DNA of 64,000 bases, taken from positions 146,774-210,773 of the forward strand of contig NZ_BLAE01000011.1 in NCBI RefSeq assembly GCF_009687865.1, given 5' to 3'. The notes beneath the pieces were generated by a model, which worked only from the letters and a program-made list of their open reading frames with translations, searched no databases and was not told the origin of the DNA. The translations under genes were made by a program, and so were the position numbers. Each line of letters begins with the position of its first letter. Position 1 is the first letter of the stretch. The DNA comes from Acrocarpospora macrocephala. GTDB lineage: Bacteria > Actinomycetota > Actinomycetes > Streptosporangiales > Streptosporangiaceae. Below, piece after piece: positions 45,322 to 53,507 of the stretch.

Positions 45322-45802
45322 TCGAACCCCGATTCACCTGAACTTCAGGACCTTAAGCACACCTTTTCTAAGGTTCCACGTCGAGAGTCGTCGATCAAGA
45401 TTCATTTGTGACTGAATCGGTGCCCTCTCCGCCAACCTGGGGAAACTCGGGGAAGTCCGACGTCCCACGACACGAACCAAAGGTGATCATATCCGCTGAT
45501 CAGTCACGGAACGATGGCCCGCATGTTTGATGGCCATCAGGCGCGTCCGGCGACAGTATCCGTTCAGCTGAATGCCCTGAAGTGAGTGTTAACATCAGCG
45601 GGCAAATTTCGAAACTTCACACTTCAAACACTCCCAGCCACAATTAAGTGAGTTCACCAAACCCGCAAACCCATCCATCAATTGATTTAGCAATACACCG
45701 ATTTCACATGAATTCTTAGAGACAGCCGATCGCCCTTGCTCTCGCCGTGGACAGTGCTCCACAATTGGCGCAACAACGTCTCTACCAGGCAATAGGCGTG
45801 GC
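45322..45802. other. AT-rich intergenic region upstream of the XRE gene
   Basis: These 481 bp hold the XRE promoter (palindromes at 45337-45374) and then an AT-rich stretch, 45560-45760, without a supported gene. A minus-strand frame at 45595-45804 has no ribosome-binding site and poor codon bias. The stretch precedes a decayed region (45803-46319). Confidence 0.5.
45337..45374. promoter_or_regulatory. Two inverted repeats in front of the XRE gene
   Basis: CCTGAACTTCAGG (45337-45349) is a perfect 13-bp palindrome around one central base. Directly after it, ACCTTA (45350-45355) and TAAGGT (45369-45374) form a second inverted repeat with 13 bases between the arms. Both lie within 55 bp of the XRE GTG start, where an autoregulatory operator is expected. 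Confidence 0.45.
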
Positions 45803-46012
45803 ATGGGCTACTTCATCGATCTCGCGAACAATCTTCTCGCCTCGCTAATCGGGGCTTCGATTGCATGGGCCTTAGCGCGGCGACGCAAGCGAAGATTGCG
45901 TCGCGATCGACAGGTCAGTGTCCTCCCGGGTTGTCGATGTGACCAGGCGCGAGAAGATCAGATGGAAATTGGTAAAGGCCCAGAGAGCCATCCGCCTGAG
46001 AATTGCCGGTAG
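45803..46012 (+). CDS. Small membrane-anchor ORF, probably a truncated remnant
   Basis: A 69-residue frame begins with one membrane helix (L-L-A-S-L-I-G-A-S-I-A-W-A-L) followed by R-R-R-K-R-R-L-R-R-D-R, the usual inside-facing stop-transfer. The residues after about 38 look random. It resembles the N-terminal anchor of larger actinobacterial membrane proteins, so it may be the surviving start of a lost gene. There is no strong ribosome-binding site. Confidence 0.35.
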   Translation: MGYFIDLANNLLASLIGASIAWALARRRKRRLRRDRQVSVLPGCRCDQAREDQMEIGKGPESHPPENCR

Positions 46013-46130
46013 GAGATGAAGATCGGAAGGATAGTCATCGGGCCCACGGCTCCGAGCAGGGTGCCGTGGATGGGGATACGGCCGCTGCCTGCCACACTGA
46101 TTCCGCTTCGTAGGGAAACATACTTGGCTC

Positions 46131-46319
46131 CCTACTCTCCAGCGATGGGAGTTGCGCGAGCGCATCAAGGCGAAACCCACCAGCGCGACGGTGCCCGCCA
46201 TTCACCTCACCGCGACGGCGGTCGAGGTGCGGGACCGTACCCAGGGCTTGGCCCGGGAGACGGAAAGCTATCTCACCGAACCGGTCGAACCGGAGGTACT
46301 GCCGGGACAATCAAGTTGA
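46131..46319 (+). pseudogene. Decayed copy of a response-regulator receiver fragment
   Basis: This frame reads E-L-R-E-R-I-K, T-V-P-A-I-H-L-T-A-T, V-E-V-R-D-R-T-Q-G-L-A-R and L-T-E-P-V-E-P-E-V-L before a TGA. It matches the middle of the receiver domain of the phosphatase gene at 46617 without gaps, at a fixed offset of 654 bp over about 145 bp, including a 30-odd-base identical run. The phospho-acceptor aspartate region and both domain ends are missing, so it cannot work. It is a leftover of a partial tandem duplication. Confidence 0.8.
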
Positions 46320-46337
46320 CTTCAGTGAGGTGAGTCC

Positions 46338-46553
46338 ATGGCAATGCTCCACTTCGTGGTGCAAGTGCCCGTTCCCCTCGACCCCGCCAGCCTGACGCTG
46401 CTCATGCTGGGCAGCGCGATCATGCTGGTGCTCGGCGCGATCCGCTGGCTGATCCGGCGCGCCCACATCGTGGCGATCAGCGGCGGCAGCGTCCTGGTCG
46501 TGTTCCTCACCATTCTGATCTTGGCTTATCTGGTTACCCTCAAAACGACCTGA
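46338..46553 (+). CDS. Small two-helix membrane protein
   Basis: The 71-residue protein has two predicted membrane helices (about 18-38 and 46-66) linked by a short basic loop R-W-L-I-R-R-A-H. I do not recognise the family. GGTGAG precedes the ATG at good distance. It lies 63 bp upstream of the REC-phosphatase on the same strand and could be cotranscribed as a small membrane partner. Confidence 0.55.
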   Translation: MAMLHFVVQVPVPLDPASLTLLMLGSAIMLVLGAIRWLIRRAHIVAISGGSVLVVFLTILILAYLVTLKTT

Positions 46554-46616
46554 GCATGCCGCATAATTGCCTCCTTCCCTAAGGTGAAATATCCCGTTAT
46601 CAGGGGGTCGGGGGCG

Positions 46617-48158
46617 GTGGCTGAGCGCATCCTGGTGGTCGATGACGTCGCCGCCAACCGGTATGTGATCGGGCGATGGCTGGAGCATTCCGGCTACGAG
46701 GTGATCGAGGCCGCGAGCGGGCAGGAGGCTCTGGACGCGGTCCGGGAGCAGTTGCCGGACCTCGTCCTGCTGGATGTGCGTATGCCCGACATGGATGGCT
46801 TTGAGGTGTGCGAGCGCATCAAGGGGGATCCTGCCAGCGCGGCGGTGCCGGTCATTCATCTCACCACGTCGGGGGTCGAGGTGCGGGACCGTACCCAGGG
46901 CTTGGCGCGGGGGGCGGACGCCATCATCACCGAGCCGGTCGAACCCGAGGTGCTGCTGGCGACCGTACACGCCATGCTCAGGTACGCCAGCGCACGGCGG
47001 CGGGCGGAGCGGCTGGCCGGGCAGTTGGCGGCGCTGGCCGACACCACGCTGGCGGTCAACTCGGCCGGCGGGGTGCCGGATCTGGTACGGGCGGCGGCCG
47101 AGGGGGCGGCTCGCATGTTCGGCTGCGCGGCGTCCGTGGTGGCCTCGGCTCTGGACGGGGAGCACGCCCATGTCGCGATCGCGGGCGGGGACTCGATGCG
47201 GATTCCGGCCGGGCAGGCCGATTTCGGCGCCGCCCCGCACGGCTTCACGATCATGACGGGGCCCGGTTCCGGGTGGGCGGCGTTGCTGGCGCCGTCGGCG
47301 CGGGCCGGTGAGGTGCGGGTGGCGCTGGCCAGGCTCCAGGCCAAACCGCTGGTGGCCGTCCTGGTCCCGGCGGACGTGACCGCGAGCGAAGCCGACCTGC
47401 ACGTGCTGTCCCAGCTCAGCCAGACCGTGGCGCTGGCGGTCGAAGGGCTGCGGTCGCTGGATGAGGGGCGGCGGATCGCGCTGACGCTGCAGCGCAGCCT
47501 GCTGCCCCGGTCGCTGCCGCGGGTGCCGGGTCTGGACCTGGCCGCCCGTTACATCCCCGCCACCACCGAAGCCGAGATCGGCGGCGACTTCTACGAGCTG
47601 ATCATGCTGGGCGACCGCCTGCTGGTGGCGGTGGGCGACGTCATGGGGCATTCGCTGCACGCGGCCACGGTGATGGCGGAGATCCGGCACGCGGTCCGGG
47701 CCTACGCCAGCGAAGGGCACGGGCTGGGCGAGATCCTGCGCCGGGTCAACCAGCTCATGCTGACCTTCCTGCCCCGGGAACTGGCCACCGTGGTGCTGCT
47801 GCTGGTCGACCCGGCCGGGGGTGAGGTGCTGCTGTGCAACGCCGGCCACCTGCCGCCGCTGCTGATCGCGGACGGGCGGGCCGAGTACGTGCCCCTCCCC
47901 GGCCCGCTTCTCGGCGCCGACCTGCCCCGCCCGGACGAGACCGCGGTCCTGCTGCCGCCCGGCGGCGCGCTGGTGCTGATCACCGACGGCCTGGTCGAGC
48001 GCCGGGATCTGGGCGTTCTCGACGGCATGGCCCGCCTCCGGGACCTGGCCGCCGTGGTGGAACCCGACCTGAACGTGTTCTGCGACCGGCTGCTGAACGG
48101 GCTGATGCCCCCGGACCGCGAGGACGATGTCGCCCTGGTGGTCCTCCGCAGATCATGA
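46617..48158 (+). CDS. Receiver-GAF-like-SpoIIE (PP2C) phosphatase
   Basis: The 513-residue signalling protein has a receiver domain (1-120) with D9-D10 and phospho-acceptor D53 in L-L-D-V-R-M-P-D. A GAF-like middle (about 145-285) follows, then a PP2C/SpoIIE phosphatase (about 300-510) with metal-site aspartates in I-G-G-D-F-Y (near 322), G-D-V-M-G-H-S, I-T-D-G-L and R-E-D-D-V-A. It resembles RsbU/RsbP-type switches that dephosphorylate an anti-sigma antagonist. GTG 46617 is preferred over 46584, because a G-rich ribosome site precedes only the former. No sigma-factor partner is nearby. Confidence 0.9.
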   Translation: MAERILVVDDVAANRYVIGRWLEHSGYEVIEAASGQEALDAVREQLPDLVLLDVRMPDMDGFEVCERIKGDPASAAVPVIHLTTSGVEVRDRTQGLARGADAIITEPVEPEVLLATVHAMLRYASARRRAERLAGQLAALADTTLAVNSAGGVPDLVRAAAEGAARMFGCAASVVASALDGEHAHVAIAGGDSMRIPAGQADFGAAPHGFTIMTGPGSGWAALLAPSARAGEVRVALARLQAKPLVAVLVPADVTASEADLHVLSQLSQTVALAVEGLRSLDEGRRIALTLQRSLLPRSLPRVPGLDLAARYIPATTEAEIGGDFYELIMLGDRLLVAVGDVMGHSLHAATVMAEIRHAVRAYASEGHGLGEILRRVNQLMLTFLPRELATVVLLLVDPAGGEVLLCNAGHLPPLLIADGRAEYVPLPGPLLGADLPRPDETAVLLPPGGALVLITDGLVERRDLGVLDGMARLRDLAAVVEPDLNVFCDRLLNGLMPPDREDDVALVVLRRS

Positions 48159-48248
48159 AATCAACGCGAACCTGTCGCCGCGCTCCAGCGGAATCCCCGG
48201 TCCGTCGGCTCTGACCTATCGCACGGGATCCCGCGATGTCCGGCTATG

Positions 48249-48644
48249 TCACGCTCTGGTGCGCGCCGCGCTGCGCCTGTTGGCCTTCCTGATGGCGGCG
48301 ACCAGCTCCTCCTTGGTCATGCTGGAACGTCCGGCGATGTCCATTCGCTTGGCCACGTCGTACAGGTGCTGCTTGGACGCCTTGGCGTTCACGCCCTCCT
48401 CGGTCCGGCCCACGCCGCGCCGCTTGCTCGCGGCCCGCTCGTCGGAAGGACCCCGCCTGGACTTGGCCTCCCAGTGGTCACCGATCTTCTCCCAGGTGCG
48501 CTTGAGCGCCGCGTATGCGGTCCGGTGCGCGCGTTCGCCCTCGCCGTACTCCTGGACGGCGGCGTCATGCGCCTTGGCCCACGTTTCCTGGGCCCGCTTG
48601 GGGGATCGGCGCAGGGTGTCGGGCATCTCTCGTTGGGCTGGCAT
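48249..48644 (-). CDS. ChaB-like protein with C-terminal Rho-N/SAP-like segment
   Basis: The 131-residue basic protein begins M-P-A-Q-R-E-M-P-D-T-L-R-R-S and continues H-D-A-A-V-Q-E-Y-G-E-G-E-R-A-H-R-T-A-Y-A, the ChaB family core (about 5-65). The end (about 95-131; L-Y-D-V-A-K-R-M-D-I, M-T-K-E-E-L-V-A-A-I) looks like a Rho-N/SAP nucleic-acid-binding motif. It may be a small DNA/RNA-binding stress protein. ATG 48644 is chosen for its GGGAG six bases upstream; residues upstream in frame look non-coding. Confidence 0.82.
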   Translation of the reverse strand: MPAQREMPDTLRRSPKRAQETWAKAHDAAVQEYGEGERAHRTAYAALKRTWEKIGDHWEAKSRRGPSDERAASKRRGVGRTEEGVNAKASKQHLYDVAKRMDIAGRSSMTKEELVAAIRKANRRSAARTRA

Positions 48645-48933
48645 CTCCCGCTCCCTTCTCACGGTCCGCACGCCCATCGGCGTGCTCGTCTCCGTCCCCT
48701 CCCCCAATTCCCGTCCCGCGAACTCCCTTTTTCTCTTTGTACGCCCTCCGCCCCACCTCCCCCCACCACCTTTCGACCGCCTTACGGTCATTTTTTGACG
48801 AGGGCGACGAGGAAGCAGGGGGCGAGCGCGGTGGCTGGTTCGGGACGGGCGCTAACCCCAAGATTGATCTACCGAAATTTCCGGAATTGGGCCTAGAGTG
48901 CCCGAAAAAGGCTGGGAACTGGGAGTTGGCTTA

Positions 48934-50046
48934 ATGATCACTGTGCGTGGGGCGGTGGCGCCTGGGTTTGAGGGGGTGCGGGAGGCGTTCGAGGACGTTG
49001 TCGCGGAGGGGCCGGATGAGCCTGGGGCGCAGCTTGCCGTTTATCGGGATGGGCAGCAGGTGGTCGATCTGTGGGCGGGGGACGGGGTCGCGGGTGATTC
49101 GCTGTTCGCGGTCTTCTCCTCTACCAAGGGGGCGGCGCATCTGGTCGTGGCGTTGCTGGTGCAGGAGGGCGTACTCGATCTGGATCATCGGGTCGGCGAG
49201 TGGTGGCCGGAGTTTCCGGCCGAGATCACGCTGCGGGGGCTGCTGGCGCATCGGGCGGGCCTGATCGGGGTGGATGGGGGGTTCAGCGAGGCGGAACTGG
49301 CCGACGATCGGCTGATCGCGAAGAAGCTGGCGGGACAGCGCCCGTACTGGACTCCCGGAGCCGCCTACGGGTATCACGCCTTCGTGATCGGCGCGCTCAC
49401 CGGTGAGGTGGTCCGGCGGGCGACCGGGCAATCGATTCAGGAGATATACGAGGAGCGCATCCGGGCGCCGTACAACATCGGCTTCTATCTGGGGCTGCCC
49501 GCCGAGTTCGAATCGCGGTTCGTCCCGGCGCGGCCGATGCGTCCCGTTCCCGGGGAGGTCGTGGATCCGGCGAGCCTGACCGGCGTCGCGTTCAATCTCA
49601 ACGCCCCCTCCCCCACCGATCTGGTGGCCTTCGCCAACAGCCGCCAGACGCGCGCGCTGGGCCCGGCGTCCGCGGGCGGCGTCGCCAACGCGCGGGGGCT
49701 CGCCGCTCTGTACGCCGCCGCCGTCTCCGGCCTGGACGGTAAGCCGCCACTGCTGACCCCGGCCACGATCACGGAGTTCTCCCGCCTGCACACGCCGGGA
49801 ACCGACCTGGTCACCGGCGACGTGAACAAGTTCGCGCTCGGCTTCGAAGCCGTGCCGCTGCTCTACCCCGCGCTGGGCCCCGACGCCTTCGGCCACAGCG
49901 GCGCGGCGGGCTCGCAGGCGTTCGCCGACCCGCGCAGCGGCATCGCGTACGGCTACGCGCGGCGGCGGCTGCCCGTCCCGGCGGGCGCGGCCCCGGAGAA
50001 CGAGCGCCTGATCCCGGCCGTCCTACAGTGCGCCCGCTTCGGCTAG
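48934..50046 (+). CDS. Serine beta-lactamase-fold esterase/hydrolase (class C-like, EstB type)
   Basis: The 370-residue protein has the nucleophile motif S-S-T-K near residue 68 (SxxK), a Y-G-Y-H segment in place of the YxN motif, and F-G-H-S-G-A-A-G-S in place of the KTG box. These fit the EstB/LACTB-like esterases rather than true beta-lactamases. No signal peptide is present, so it is probably cytoplasmic. ATG 48934 has GGGAG eight bases upstream. The 3' end overlaps the next, convergent gene by 24 bp. The 289-bp gap upstream holds pyrimidine-rich runs but no gene. Confidence 0.85.
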   Translation: MITVRGAVAPGFEGVREAFEDVVAEGPDEPGAQLAVYRDGQQVVDLWAGDGVAGDSLFAVFSSTKGAAHLVVALLVQEGVLDLDHRVGEWWPEFPAEITLRGLLAHRAGLIGVDGGFSEAELADDRLIAKKLAGQRPYWTPGAAYGYHAFVIGALTGEVVRRATGQSIQEIYEERIRAPYNIGFYLGLPAEFESRFVPARPMRPVPGEVVDPASLTGVAFNLNAPSPTDLVAFANSRQTRALGPASAGGVANARGLAALYAAAVSGLDGKPPLLTPATITEFSRLHTPGTDLVTGDVNKFALGFEAVPLLYPALGPDAFGHSGAAGSQAFADPRSGIAYGYARRRLPVPAGAAPENERLIPAVLQCARFG

Positions 50047-50889
50047 CAGTCCCTCGCAGGCGGCCAGCAGCCGCCGGCGGAGCGGGGCGGCCCGCTCGGC
50101 GAAGTCCCGCTGGGCCGCCGCGTACTCGATCCGGCCCGCCGGGGTCTCGACCGGGATGGGCGGGTAGCCGTGGTGGCTCAGGTCGTAGGGGCTGGCGCGC
50201 ATGTCGACCGCGCGGATGTCCCTGGCCAGTTCGAAGCAGTCGGCCACCAGCTCGCCCGGCACCAGCGGGGACAGCTTGCTCGCCCACTTGTAGAGGTCCA
50301 TGTTGGCGTGCAGGCAGCCGGGCTGTTCGCGTTCGACCTGGTGTTCGCGGGTGAGCTGGGCCTGGTTCAGCGGGCGGGCCTGCGGGGTGAAGAACCGGAA
50401 CGCGTCGAAATGGCTGCACCGCAGCGGGCGCTCCTCGACGACGGCGGCCACCGCCTCCGATGACATCCGCAGCGGCTGCGTGGCGTGCCTGACCCGGTCG
50501 GGCGGCAGGCGGTAGACCATCGCCCACTCGTGCATGCCGAAACACCCGAACTGCCCGGGCCGCCCGGCGGTCGCCGCCAGCAGGCCCGCGACCCACGTGA
50601 GGGTCTCCCGCCGCCGCGGCACGAGCGCGGCCGTGTCCAGGGTCGCGCCGCCTTCGACGTCGACGTATCCCGTCCCGAACTCCCGCGCCCCCTCAAGCAC
50701 GACGCCCGCCCCCGGATGCCACCGCCGCAACCGGCTCGGCCGATACCCGTAGTAGCTGAACAGGAAGTCCTCCACCGGGTGCGCCACCCCGGCCCTGCGA
50801 CGGCTGAGATGCGGGCCGATCCACCCGTCTACGCGCCGCCGATGAGCCTCGGCCCTGGCCTCCCATTCCCGCCTGTCGAGCACACGCAC
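50023..50889 (-). CDS. Uncharacterised actinobacterial protein
   Basis: The 288-residue cytoplasmic protein has strong GC3 codon bias. Distinct features are H-P-V-E-D-F-L-F-S-Y-Y-G-Y-R (near 37-50), G-C-F-G-M-H-E-W-A-M-V-Y-R (115-127), R-C-S-H-F-D-A-F-R-F-F (155-165) and C-L-H-A-N-M-D-L-Y-K-W (190-200), with several conserved His/Cys/Asp that could form a metal or active site. I recall homologues carrying the name 3-methyladenine DNA glycosylase, but I see no glycosylase motif and do not assign that activity. It overlaps the serine hydrolase gene end by 24 bp. Confidence 0.7.
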   Translation of the reverse strand: MRVLDRREWEARAEAHRRRVDGWIGPHLSRRRAGVAHPVEDFLFSYYGYRPSRLRRWHPGAGVVLEGAREFGTGYVDVEGGATLDTAALVPRRRETLTWVAGLLAATAGRPGQFGCFGMHEWAMVYRLPPDRVRHATQPLRMSSEAVAAVVEERPLRCSHFDAFRFFTPQARPLNQAQLTREHQVEREQPGCLHANMDLYKWASKLSPLVPGELVADCFELARDIRAVDMRASPYDLSHHGYPPIPVETPAGRIEYAAAQRDFAERAAPLRRRLLAACEGLLAEAGAL

Positions 50890-50893
50890 CGAA

Positions 50894-51835
50894 TCATGCT
50901 AGCCGCCGGTGCGCGGGGCCGTGCGGGGCGCGGCAGTGGGTGGCGGGCGCGCCGACCGTGAGGAGTTCCTGGGGGGCGTGGTCGACCTGGAGGGTGGTGT
51001 GGGCGATGCCGTACTCGTCGTGGAGGAGCCTTTCCGCGGCGGCGCGGACGGCGTGGCAGTCGGCGCCGGGCTTGACCAGGATGTGGGCCGACATCGCGGG
51101 GTAGCCGGAGGTGACTTCCCAGATGTGCAGGTCGTGCACCTCGACGACAGAGTCCAGCGCGGCGGTCTTGGTGCCGATTTCGGTGGGGTTCATGCCGACG
51201 GGGGCGGCTTCCATGAAGACGCGGCCGGAGTCGCGGACCAGGCCCCAGCCGGCTCGCAGCATGAGCGCGGCGACGATCAGGGCGGCGAGGGCGTCGGTGC
51301 GGCCCCAGCCGGTGAGCCAGATGACGGCGCCGGCGACGGTGGTGGCGATGAAGGCGAACAGGTCGTTGAGGATGTGCTGGTAGGCGCCTTCGACGTTGAG
51401 GCTGCCCCGGTCGGCCTTGGCCAGCAGCCAGGTGGCCAGCAGGTTGACCACGATTCCGGCCAGGCCGGTGAGCACCACGTACAGGCCCTGGACCTCGGGC
51501 GGGTGCACGAGGCGGCGAACGCCCTCGACGATGAAGTACGCGCTGAGCAGGAGCAGGGTGAGGCCGTTGAGCTGGGCGGAGATGATCTCGGCGCGTTTGA
51601 GGCCGTAGGTGTAGCCGCCGCGGGGCGGGCGCGCGGAGATGCGCATCGCGATCAGGGCGACGACGATGGCGATGGCGTCGGTGAGCATGTGCCCGGCATC
51701 GGAGATCAGCGCGAGAGACCGGGCGATGACGCCGATGACGACCTCGATCGCCATGAATCCGGTGATCAGGGCGAGCGCGCCGGTCAGATACCGGCGGTCG
51801 CCGCCCGCCGCGTGCCCGTGACCGTGCTCAGCCAC
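50894..51835 (-). CDS. Cation diffusion facilitator (CzcD/ZitB-like zinc exporter)
   Basis: The 313-residue proton-coupled metal exporter has six membrane helices. A His-rich start (H-G-H-G-H), S-D-A-G-H-M-L-T-D in helix 2 (HxxxD site) and H-I-L-N-D-L in helix 5 are the zinc-transport residues. The cytoplasmic C-terminal domain has V-H-D-L-H-I-W-E-V-T-S-G. Start GTG 51835 overlaps the ArsR stop by 8 bp, and AGGAG precedes it. It forms an operon with the zinc-type ArsR repressor and should be induced by excess Zn2+ or a similar metal. Confidence 0.92.
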   Translation of the reverse strand: MAEHGHGHAAGGDRRYLTGALALITGFMAIEVVIGVIARSLALISDAGHMLTDAIAIVVALIAMRISARPPRGGYTYGLKRAEIISAQLNGLTLLLLSAYFIVEGVRRLVHPPEVQGLYVVLTGLAGIVVNLLATWLLAKADRGSLNVEGAYQHILNDLFAFIATTVAGAVIWLTGWGRTDALAALIVAALMLRAGWGLVRDSGRVFMEAAPVGMNPTEIGTKTAALDSVVEVHDLHIWEVTSGYPAMSAHILVKPGADCHAVRAAAERLLHDEYGIAHTTLQVDHAPQELLTVGAPATHCRAPHGPAHRRLA

Positions 51836-52232
51836 CGCGCCGCTCCTCGTCGTGGCCGATGTGGGTGATCGCGAGGTCGAACAGCATGCGGACGTGGGAG
51901 TCGGCCAGCTGGTAGTACGCCATCCGCCCGGAACGGCGCACCTTGACCACCCGGTGGGTGCGCAGCAGGCGCAGCGCGTGCGAGGCGGCGGACATGCTCT
52001 GCCCGGTGGCGGCGGCCAGGTCGCACACGCACATCTCGCCACCTTCGAGCAGCGCGGCCATCAGGCGCAACCGGCCAGGGTCGGCCAGCAACGAGAACAC
52101 GTCGGCGAGCTCGCGCACCACGTCGTCGGACGGCAGCGTGCGGCGGACGGCGGCGACCCGGTCGGCGTCCACGACGGGAGTGGAACAAGCGTCGGGCGAC
52201 AGCGCCACTACAACACTTGAATCATTGTTCAT
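51828..52232 (-). CDS. ArsR/SmtB-family zinc-responsive repressor
   Basis: The 134-residue winged-helix repressor carries both classical metal sites of the family. One is C68-x-C70 in M-C-V-C-D-L in the DNA-recognition region (alpha3N-type). The other is a full alpha5 site D111-x-H113 plus H124-x-x-H127, with the same spacing as SmtB/CzrA, which marks a zinc/cobalt sensor. The ATG at 52232 lies inside an operator box, as expected for autorepression. It is followed by the CDF exporter with an 8-bp overlap and is divergent from a ZIP-like transporter. Confidence 0.9.
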   Translation of the reverse strand: MNNDSSVVVALSPDACSTPVVDADRVAAVRRTLPSDDVVRELADVFSLLADPGRLRLMAALLEGGEMCVCDLAAATGQSMSAASHALRLLRTHRVVKVRRSGRMAYYQLADSHVRMLFDLAITHIGHDEERRGG

Positions 52233-52235
52233 ATG
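52214..52235. promoter_or_regulatory. ArsR operator box 1
   Basis: CACTTGAATCATTGTTCATATG contains the imperfect inverted repeat TGAAT-CATT-GTTCA (52218-52231), the usual ArsR/SmtB operator shape. It covers the arsR start codon, so binding would block both initiation and translation of the ArsR/CDF operon. Confidence 0.7.
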
Positions 52236-52272
52236 CCGGAGTGTATGTCGCGCTCCGGGGATCTTCAACAGT

Positions 52273-52294
52273 CACTTGAACAGTGGTTCAGATG
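52273..52294. promoter_or_regulatory. ArsR operator box 2
   Basis: CACTTGAACAGTGGTTCAGATG repeats box 1 with the same CACTTGAA...TTCA.ATG frame, and its core TGAAC-AGTG-GTTCA (52277-52290) is a perfect inverted repeat. It lies 59 bp from box 1, between the divergent arsR and ZIP-like genes, so both could be controlled. Confidence 0.7.
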
Positions 52295-52373
52295 TGTAAT
52301 CGTTGAGTAACTGGATATCAACGCTCTGTAATCAAAGCACGTCGTTCGCCATGACATCCACAAGGGAGTGCTC

Positions 52374-53507
52374 GTGTTGCCGCTCGATCTCCGATCTCCT
52401 GCCCTCGCGGTGTGGCTGGCCGCCGCTCTGATCTGCCTCTCGACGCTGGCCGGGGCGTGGCTGGCCAGGAGGAAAGCGCGGCAGGTCACCGGATGGCTGG
52501 CCGTCGCGTCCGCGTTGATGCTGGTCACCGCGTTGATCGATATGCTGCCCGACGCCTGGCGGGGGGCGGTGGAGAACGGCGTCCCGCTGTGGGCGGTGGG
52601 GCTGGCGATCCTGTCCGGCTTCCTGGTGATCACCTATTTCACCCGGAAGGGCTGCGGGCACGAGCACACCGGCCCCGCCGGTGGGAATCACGCGCCCGGG
52701 CTGCATCGCCGCGTCAAGGAGGTGCTCAGCGCGGCCGTGTTCAGCGGCCTGGGCACCGCCGCCGCGCTCTCCGTGCACCGCGCGGTCGAGGGCGCCACGC
52801 TCGCCCTGACCACCTCGGCCATCGTGGTGATCGCCCTCATGGTCCATTCCACCAGCGAGGGCCTCGCCCTGACCACCCTGCTCGACATGGCCTCCCGGCG
52901 GCTGGCGCCGTGGCTGGTCCTCTCCTGTGTCAGCCCCGCCGCCGGCATCCTGATCGCCACCATCAGTCCCCTGCCGCCGCGGGTGGAGCCCATCCTGATC
53001 GGCGTGGTGGCGGGGGTGCTGCTCCGTACGGCGCTGGTGGGCCTGAAGCTGGCCGCGATCCGGCAGGCGGACGGGCGGCTGCCGAAGCGGCACGCGGTGA
53101 GCGCGATCGGCGTCGCGGGCACGGTGGCGGTTCTGCTCGTCGCCGCCCACCTGCTGCCCGGCGGCGGCGAGCATCCCGTCGCCACCGGGCAGATGATGGT
53201 CCGGCTACCCCAGCCGGCGCCGACCCCGACTCCGACTCGCTTCTCCCCGGTCAGCAGGGAGCACCTGCGCGCCGCCGTCGCCGCGGGCTACATGAGCCTG
53301 TCTGAGGTGTTCGCGCGGACCGACGACCTGACCAAGGGGACGCACATCGGGTGGCTGCTGCGCACCCTGCCCGGCCACCAGCCGGACGAAGTCAAGAAAT
53401 TGCTCGCCGCCAACGACATCGCGCCCGATCACCGGCTCGGCGATCTGTCGGACCGGCAGCGGGCGTACCTGCTGGAAGTCATCTCCACTCCGCGAAAGGC
53501 TCGGTGA
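52374..53507 (+). CDS. ZIP-family metal transporter with C-terminal extension
   Basis: The membrane protein of about 377 residues has about eight helices. H-R-A-V-E-G-A in helix 4 and H-S-T-S-E-G-L-A-L in helix 5 are the paired His/Glu metal-site motifs of ZIP permeases. The short loop C-G-H-E-H may bind metal too. After the last helix (near 265) there is a Pro-rich linker and a roughly 85-residue helical cytoplasmic domain not usual for ZIPs (L-S-E-V-F-A-R-T-D-D-L). GTG 52374 is chosen for AAGGGAG six bases upstream. It is divergent from the zinc ArsR/CDF operon, across two operator boxes. Confidence 0.78.
   Translation: MLPLDLRSPALAVWLAAALICLSTLAGAWLARRKARQVTGWLAVASALMLVTALIDMLPDAWRGAVENGVPLWAVGLAILSGFLVITYFTRKGCGHEHTGPAGGNHAPGLHRRVKEVLSAAVFSGLGTAAALSVHRAVEGATLALTTSAIVVIALMVHSTSEGLALTTLLDMASRRLAPWLVLSCVSPAAGILIATISPLPPRVEPILIGVVAGVLLRTALVGLKLAAIRQADGRLPKRHAVSAIGVAGTVAVLLVAAHLLPGGGEHPVATGQMMVRLPQPAPTPTPTRFSPVSREHLRAAVAAGYMSLSEVFARTDDLTKGTHIGWLLRTLPGHQPDEVKKLLAANDIAPDHRLGDLSDRQRAYLLEVISTPRKAR

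Noticed and set aside
45595-45804. Minus-strand 69-codon frame in the AT-rich gap
   Set aside because: No ribosome-binding site, no GC3 bias, no recognisable domain; it overlaps the start of another small frame.
48650-48933. Coding region in the pyrimidine-rich gap upstream of the serine hydrolase
   Set aside because: The frames there are low-complexity and lack start signals; GGGAG ahead of 48934 supports the shorter gene.
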